From contig NZ_CP049780.1 of NCBI RefSeq assembly GCF_011193355.1, positions 5,189,803 to 5,253,802 on the forward strand: a DNA stretch of 64,000 bases, given 5' to 3'. Both the position numbers and the translations under genes were made by a program. Origin of the DNA: Streptomyces sp. JB150 (GTDB lineage: Bacteria > Actinomycetota > Actinomycetes > Streptomycetales > Streptomycetaceae). Shown here piece after piece: positions 60,084-64,000 of the stretch. The notes under the pieces were generated by a model, which searched no databases, had not been told where the DNA came from, and saw nothing but the letters and a program-made list of their open reading frames with translations. Numbering within the stretch: position 1 is the first letter of the stretch; every line of letters starts with the position of its first letter.

Positions 60084-60114
60084 TTGCCTTGACCTCGGCG
60101 TCAAGGCTTACGTT
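60084..60114 (+). promoter_or_regulatory. MerR-type promoter with 19-bp spacer and dyad
   Basis: TTGCCT (60084-60089) and TACGTT (60109-60114) are separated by 19 bases, the stretched spacing that MerR-family activators correct. The spacer contains the dyad CCTTGAC-CTCGGC-GTCAAGG (60087-60106). The ATG at 60122 begins seven bases after the -10 box with no ribosome binding site, so the mRNA should be leaderless. Confidence 0.75.
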
Positions 60115-60121
60115 CGGGTGT

Positions 60122-60502
60122 ATGCGAATCGGCGAGCTGGCCACACGGGCCGGGACCACCACGCGGGCGCTGCGGTACTACGAGGCGCGGGGGCTGCTGC
60201 CCGCGCGGCGTGACGACAAGGGGTACCGGGACTACGACGAGTCGGATCTGCGGCTGCTGCGGCAGATCAGGACGTTGCAGGACTTCGGGTTCGACCTGGA
60301 GGAGACGCGGCCCTTCGTGGAGTGTCTGCGCGCCGGGCACCCGGAGGGCGACGTGTGCCCGGCGTCGCTCGCGGTGTACCGCCGCAAGCTGGACGAACTC
60401 GACGCGCTGATCGGCGAGTTGCAGGCGGTGCGGGCGAAGATCGGGGTACGGCTGGCGCTGGCCGAGGATCCGATGTGCGAACTGGGAGGGCAGGTGTTGT
60501 GA
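60122..60502 (+). CDS. MerR family regulator
   Basis: A 126-residue MerR protein. The HTH RIGELATRAGTTTRALRYYEARGLL is followed by wing GYRDYDESD, a coiled-coil dimerisation helix, and a short effector region. Two or three cysteines (FVECLRAG, GDVCPAS, DPMCELGG) may sense metal or redox state. It overlaps the thioredoxin gene (GTGA) and probably activates the shared promoter from the dyad at 60087-60106. Confidence 0.93.
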   Translation: MRIGELATRAGTTTRALRYYEARGLLPARRDDKGYRDYDESDLRLLRQIRTLQDFGFDLEETRPFVECLRAGHPEGDVCPASLAVYRRKLDELDALIGELQAVRAKIGVRLALAEDPMCELGGQVL

Positions 60503-60831
60503 TCAGGGCAGCGGGTGTGGCCGAGGTGACGGACGCGGACTTCGCGGCGGAGGTGATCGGATCGGAGCTGCCGGTGCTGGTGGAGTTCACCGCCGACTGG
60601 TGCCCGCCGTGCCGGCAGATGGGGCCGGTGCTCAGCGCGGTGGCCGCCGAGGAGGGGGAGCGGCTGAAGGTGGTGCAGCTGGACGTGGACACCAATCCGG
60701 AGACCACGAACGCCTACAAGGTGCTGTCCATGCCGACCTTCATGGTCTTCCGGGACGGGGAGCCGGTGCGGTCGATGGTGGGGGCGCGGCCCAAGCGGCG
60801 GCTGCTGGAGGAGATCGCCGAAGCGCTCTGA
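60499..60831 (+). CDS. Thioredoxin
   Basis: A 110-residue thioredoxin with the FTADWCPPCRQMGP active site (WCPPC in place of WCGPC), the buried Asp, and the cis-Pro SMPTFMVF. GTG 60499 overlaps the MerR stop. With the regulator it makes a self-contained redox response unit. A hairpin terminator follows. Confidence 0.94.
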   Translation: MIRAAGVAEVTDADFAAEVIGSELPVLVEFTADWCPPCRQMGPVLSAVAAEEGERLKVVQLDVDTNPETTNAYKVLSMPTFMVFRDGEPVRSMVGARPKRRLLEEIAEAL

Positions 60832-60864
60832 CGCCCCCCGGCGCGAGAGGTACGAGAACCACGA

Positions 60865-60900
60865 GAAATCCCCCGGGCAATTGCGCCCGGGGGATTTCTT
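60865..60900 (+). terminator. Hairpin terminator after thioredoxin
   Basis: GAAATCCCCCGGGC (60865-60878) pairs perfectly over 14 bases with GCCCGGGGGATTTC (60885-60898), followed by TTT. It lies 33 bases after the thioredoxin stop. Confidence 0.9.
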
Positions 60901-60983
60901 TGCGTATATTCAATGGTTCGCGACTTCAATTACATGGTCGCGGGAAAGTTCAGCGACCACAGTATATCCGGCCGGGAGCGGAA

Positions 60984-63251
60984 TTGTCAAACTCCGAATT
61001 TCCAGACGATGAAATGCGTCAGGAGCAGGAATTCATCGACGATCTGTACGCGCGCGTCGACGTCCTGCGCGGCGAGACCGAGTCCTCGGTCACGGACGCT
61101 CTCGCCCAGGGCGACAAGCCGATGCAGGCCCGGCTGGAGCGCGACATCCTGGTCGCCGAGCGCTCCGGGCTGCTCGCCGCGCTCAACGCGGTCGACGGCT
61201 CCCTGTGCTTCGGCCGGATCGACCTGACCTCCGGCGTCCGGCACCACATCGGCCGCATCGGCCTGCGCGCCGACGACGCCGAGCGCACCCCGGTCCTCAT
61301 CGACTGGCGCGCGGACGTCGCCCGGCCCTTCTACCTGGCCACCGGCCACACCCCGATGGGCCTGCGCCGCCGCCGGCACATCGCCACCGAGGGCCGCACG
61401 GTCACCGCCCTGCACGACGAGTTCCTCGACGTCGGCGACCGGGAGCGCACCGGCCACGAGGACCCCAGCGGCGACGCGGTGCTGCTCGCCGCGCTGAACT
61501 CCGCGCGCACCGGCCGGATGAGCGACATCGTCCAGACCATCCAGGCCGAGCAGGACGAGATCATCCGCGCCCCGCACCGCGGCGTCCTGGTGGTGGAGGG
61601 CGGCCCCGGCACCGGCAAGACCGCCGTCGCCCTGCACCGCGCCGCCTACCTCCTCTACGAGCACCGGGAACTGCTCGCCAGGCGGGCCGTGCTGATCGTC
61701 GGCCCCAACCCGGCCTTCCTCGGCTACATCGGCGAGGTGCTGCCCTCCCTCGGCGAGACCGGCGTGCTGCTGGCCACCGTCGGCGAGCTGTACCCCGGCG
61801 TGAAGGCGACGGCCAGGGACACGCCGGAGGCCGCCGCGGTCAAGGGCCGCGCCGACATGGCCGACGTGCTCGCCGCCGTCGTACGCGACCGGCAGGCGCT
61901 GCCCGACCCGGTCATCGCGATCGAGCACGACCGGGAGGTGCTGATGCTCGACGACGGCCTGGTGAGCGTCGCCCGCGAGAGGACCCGCGCCGCGAAGCTG
62001 CCGCACAACGCCGCCCGCGAGCACTTCGAGGGCCACATCCTCAACACCCTCACCGAGCTGTACGCCGAGCGCATCGGCACCGACCCCTACGACGGCTCCA
62101 GCCTGCTGGACGCCGCCGACATCACCCAGATCCGCGACGACCTCGCCGAGAACCCCGAGGTGTGGGCCGCGATCGATCAGTTGTGGCCGGTGCTCACCCC
62201 GCAGCGGCTGGTCGCCGACTTCCTCGCCGACCCGGAGGGCTACGTCTCCGACGAGGACGCCGCCGCCATCCGCCGCCCGGTCACCCGGGCCTGGACGGTC
62301 GCGGACGTACCCCTGCTGGACGAGGCGGCCGAACTCCTCGGCGAGGACGACCGCGCGGCCCGCGCCCGCGCCGAGCGGGAGCGGGAGACCCAGGTCGCCT
62401 ACGCGCAGGGCGTGCTGGACGTGTCGTACGCCTCCCGGACGTACGAGTTCGAGGACAAGGAGGAGGACGACCCGGAGGCCTCCGAGGTGCTGTCCGCGCA
62501 CGACATCATCGACGCCGAGCGGTTCGCCGAGCGGCACGAGGAGGCCGACCACCGCAGCGCCGCCGAGCGCGCGGCGGCCGACCGCACCTGGGCGTTCGGG
62601 CACATCATCGTCGACGAGGCGCAGGAGCTGTCGCCGATGGCGTGGCGGCTGCTGATGCGGCGCAGCCCGACCCGCTCGATGACCCTGGTCGGCGACCCCG
62701 CGCAGACCGCCGAAGCGGCCGGCGTCGGCTCCTGGCGGGAGATCCTCCAGCCGTACGTCGAGGACCGCTGGGAGCACACCCGGCTCCGCGTCAACTACCG
62801 CACCCCTGCCGAGATCATGGACCTCGCGGCGGCCGTCGTCCGGGCCGTCGACCCGGACTTCGAACCGCCGAGCTCGGTCCGCTCCACGGGCGTACGGCCC
62901 TGGGTGCGCGCCACCGACGACCTGCCCGGCGCGGTCGCGAAGGCGGTCGCCGAACTCACCCCCGCCGAGGGACGCCTCGCCGTCATCGCCCCGCGCGACC
63001 TGCACCGCAGCCTCGCCGCCCGGCTCGACGGGGTGACCGCCGGCGCCGAACCCGACCTGACGCGGACCGTCGTCCTGCTCGACCCGCGCCAGGCCAAGGG
63101 CCTGGAGTTCGACTCCGTCCTGGTCGTCGAACCCGCCCGGTACGGCACCAGCGACCTCTACGTCGCCCTGACCCGCGCCACCCAGCGGCTCGGCGTCCTG
63201 CACACCGGGGCCCTCCCGGACGGGCTCAGGCAGGCCGCAGCCACACCGTAG
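60984..63251 (+). CDS. HelD-family RNA polymerase-associated ATPase (UvrD-like)
   Basis: A 755-residue superfamily 1 helicase-like protein of the HelD family, which recycles stalled RNA polymerase; some members (HelR) protect it from rifamycins. A helical coiled N-terminus ([19 protein letters not shown]) leads to [14 protein letters not shown]-loop [50 protein letters not shown] and [10 protein letters not shown]. The start is TTG at 60984 with GGGAGCGG seven to ten bases upstream; the next ATG is 61014. No rifamycin-associated element was recognised upstream. The 3' end overlaps glgB by 26 bases. Confidence 0.9.
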   Translation: MSNSEFPDDEMRQEQEFIDDLYARVDVLRGETESSVTDALAQGDKPMQARLERDILVAERSGLLAALNAVDGSLCFGRIDLTSGVRHHIGRIGLRADDAERTPVLIDWRADVARPFYLATGHTPMGLRRRRHIATEGRTVTALHDEFLDVGDRERTGHEDPSGDAVLLAALNSARTGRMSDIVQTIQAEQDEIIRAPHRGVLVVEGGPGTGKTAVALHRAAYLLYEHRELLARRAVLIVGPNPAFLGYIGEVLPSLGETGVLLATVGELYPGVKATARDTPEAAAVKGRADMADVLAAVVRDRQALPDPVIAIEHDREVLMLDDGLVSVARERTRAAKLPHNAAREHFEGHILNTLTELYAERIGTDPYDGSSLLDAADITQIRDDLAENPEVWAAIDQLWPVLTPQRLVADFLADPEGYVSDEDAAAIRRPVTRAWTVADVPLLDEAAELLGEDDRAARARAERERETQVAYAQGVLDVSYASRTYEFEDKEEDDPEASEVLSAHDIIDAERFAERHEEADHRSAAERAAADRTWAFGHIIVDEAQELSPMAWRLLMRRSPTRSMTLVGDPAQTAEAAGVGSWREILQPYVEDRWEHTRLRVNYRTPAEIMDLAAAVVRAVDPDFEPPSSVRSTGVRPWVRATDDLPGAVAKAVAELTPAEGRLAVIAPRDLHRSLAARLDGVTAGAEPDLTRTVVLLDPRQAKGLEFDSVLVVEPARYGTSDLYVALTRATQRLGVLHTGALPDGLRQAAATP

Positions 63252-64000
63252 CCAGCGGGGGCAGCGTCAGCCGGATGCTCGCGGGGCGGCCGTGCCAGCC
63301 CTGGGGCTCCGGCTTGACGGGGTCGGGCCGGGTGACGTCGCTGCCGCCGTAGCGGGCGGCGTCGGTGTTCAGGACCTCGTGCCAGGCGGGGATGTCGTCG
63401 GGGACGCCGAGGCGGTAGTCCTGGCGGACCACGGGGGAGAAGTTGCTGACCGACAGCAGCGGCGTGCCCTCCGCGTCCAGGCGCAGGAAGGCGAGCACGT
63501 TGTCGTCGGCGGCGTCCGCGACGATCCACTGGAAGCCGTCCGGGTGGACGTCCCGCTCCCACAGGGCCGGGGTGGCGCGGTAGACGGTGTTGAGGTCCCG
63601 CACCAGGTCGCGCACCCCGCGGTGGTCGGCCTCCGCGCCGTACGCCGGGTCGAGCAGCCACCAGTCCGGGCCGTGCGCCTCCGACCACTCCGCGCCCTGC
63701 GCGAACTCCTGGCCCATGAAGAGCAGTTGCTTGCCCGGGTGGGCCCACATGAAGCCCAGGTAGGCGCGGTGGTTGGCGCGCTGCTGCCACCAGTCGCCCG
63801 GCATCTTCGACACCAGCGACCGCTTGCCGTGCACGACCTCGTCGTGGGAGATCGGCAGGACGTAGTTCTCGCTGTACGCGTACACCATCGAGAAGGTCAT
63901 CTCGTGGTGGTGGTGCCTGCGGTGCACCGGGTCCTTGCTCATGTACTGGAGCGAGTCGTGCATCCAGCCCATGTTCCACTTCAGCCCGAAGCCGAGGCCG
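63226..64000 (-). CDS. glgB: 1,4-alpha-glucan branching enzyme, C-terminal part
   Basis: The gene runs off the right edge; about 258 C-terminal codons are visible. It creates alpha-1,6 branches in glycogen. The segment contains [34 protein letters not shown] with the catalytic transition-state His-Asp, [12 protein letters not shown], and the C-terminal beta-domain (LLSVSNFSP). It is convergent and overlaps the HelD-family gene by 26 bases. Confidence 0.95.
   Translation of the reverse strand, partial: GLGFGLKWNMGWMHDSLQYMSKDPVHRRHHHHEMTFSMVYAYSENYVLPISHDEVVHGKRSLVSKMPGDWWQQRANHRAYLGFMWAHPGKQLLFMGQEFAQGAEWSEAHGPDWWLLDPAYGAEADHRGVRDLVRDLNTVYRATPALWERDVHPDGFQWIVADAADDNVLAFLRLDAEGTPLLSVSNFSPVVRQDYRLGVPDDIPAWHEVLNTDAARYGGSDVTRPDPVKPEPQGWHGRPASIRLTLPPLATVWLRPA

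Noticed and set aside
60832..60983. Rifamycin-associated element upstream of the HelD-family gene
   Set aside because: I looked for a long inverted repeat of that type and found only a loose GGTCGC/GCGACC dyad near 60943-60965. The gene was therefore not called helR.
1..64000. tRNA, rRNA or insertion sequence genes
   Set aside because: No clover-leaf core, ribosomal RNA block or transposase-like protein was recognised on either strand by reading. A dedicated tRNA scan was not possible.

Overview
The window is a stretch of actinobacterial chromosome that is almost certainly Streptomyces. Its G+C is very high, with G/C at nearly every third codon position. GTG starts, ATGA/GTGA overlaps and leaderless genes are frequent. 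Marker genes are all present: the tip-growth coiled-coil proteins FilP and Scy, the MarR regulator AbsC, NucS, IcmA and MeaB. From memory of family members, the gene order resembles the conserved core region of S. coelicolor around SCO5380-SCO5440; this could not be checked by alignment here.

Layout. 0-5 kb: membrane proteins, a PduO-type cobalamin adenosyltransferase, a DrrAB-like ABC exporter with a divergent TetR repressor, a 3-hydroxyacyl-CoA dehydrogenase and a STAS protein. 5-11.3 kb: a membrane-anchored P-loop protein with a Thr/Pro stalk, NucS, an SCO5389-family protein, an LLM flavin oxidoreductase and a small Cys/His protein. 11.3-15.3 kb: two tandem, clearly duplicated ABC-2 exporters. 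15.4-20.7 kb: filP and scy. 20.9-23.7 kb: methylmalonyl-CoA epimerase, thiolase and meaB. 23.9-27.2 kb: a secreted PepSY protein with a divergent OmpR/histidine kinase pair, then absC. 27.3-33.5 kb: three AIM24 paralogues, two DUF3817 proteins, a thiamine-binding protein, a TetR/DUF4166 operon with twin operators, and a MarR gene. 33.5-36 kb: icmA under a 24-bp perfect palindrome, then a TetR gene. 36.2-40.5 kb: a thioredoxin-TPR protein and a three-gene DUF6230/DUF6114/secreted Ser-Pro-rich protein operon behind a 620-bp promoter region rich in palindromes. 40.7-46.7 kb: central carbon genes pyk, ackA-pta and pfkA. 46.7-53.3 kb: an accessory island of STAND (NB-ARC)-TPR genes with a nucleosidase and a membrane protein. 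53.2-57.1 kb: a CitA/DcuS-type two-component system beside dctA. 57.6-63.3 kb: an FAD oxidoreductase with an ECF41 sigma factor, a MerR/thioredoxin pair and a HelD-family ATPase. The window ends inside glgB.

How the genes fit together. A B12/acyl-CoA theme runs through the window: adenosyltransferase, epimerase, MeaB chaperone, isobutyryl-CoA mutase large subunit, thiolase and hydroxyacyl-CoA dehydrogenase would link branched and C4 acyl-CoA metabolism to the methylmalonyl-CoA pool. Pyk, Pta-AckA, Pfk and DctA sit around the same acetyl-CoA/C4-dicarboxylate node. The best candidate for something new is the divergent pair of effector-plus-STAND units at 47.6-53.3 kb. The nucleosidase C-terminus and the NB-ARC N-terminus share a DFRGxTFYGPV motif, and one of the two STAND genes appears to be broken by a pair of compensating frameshifts.
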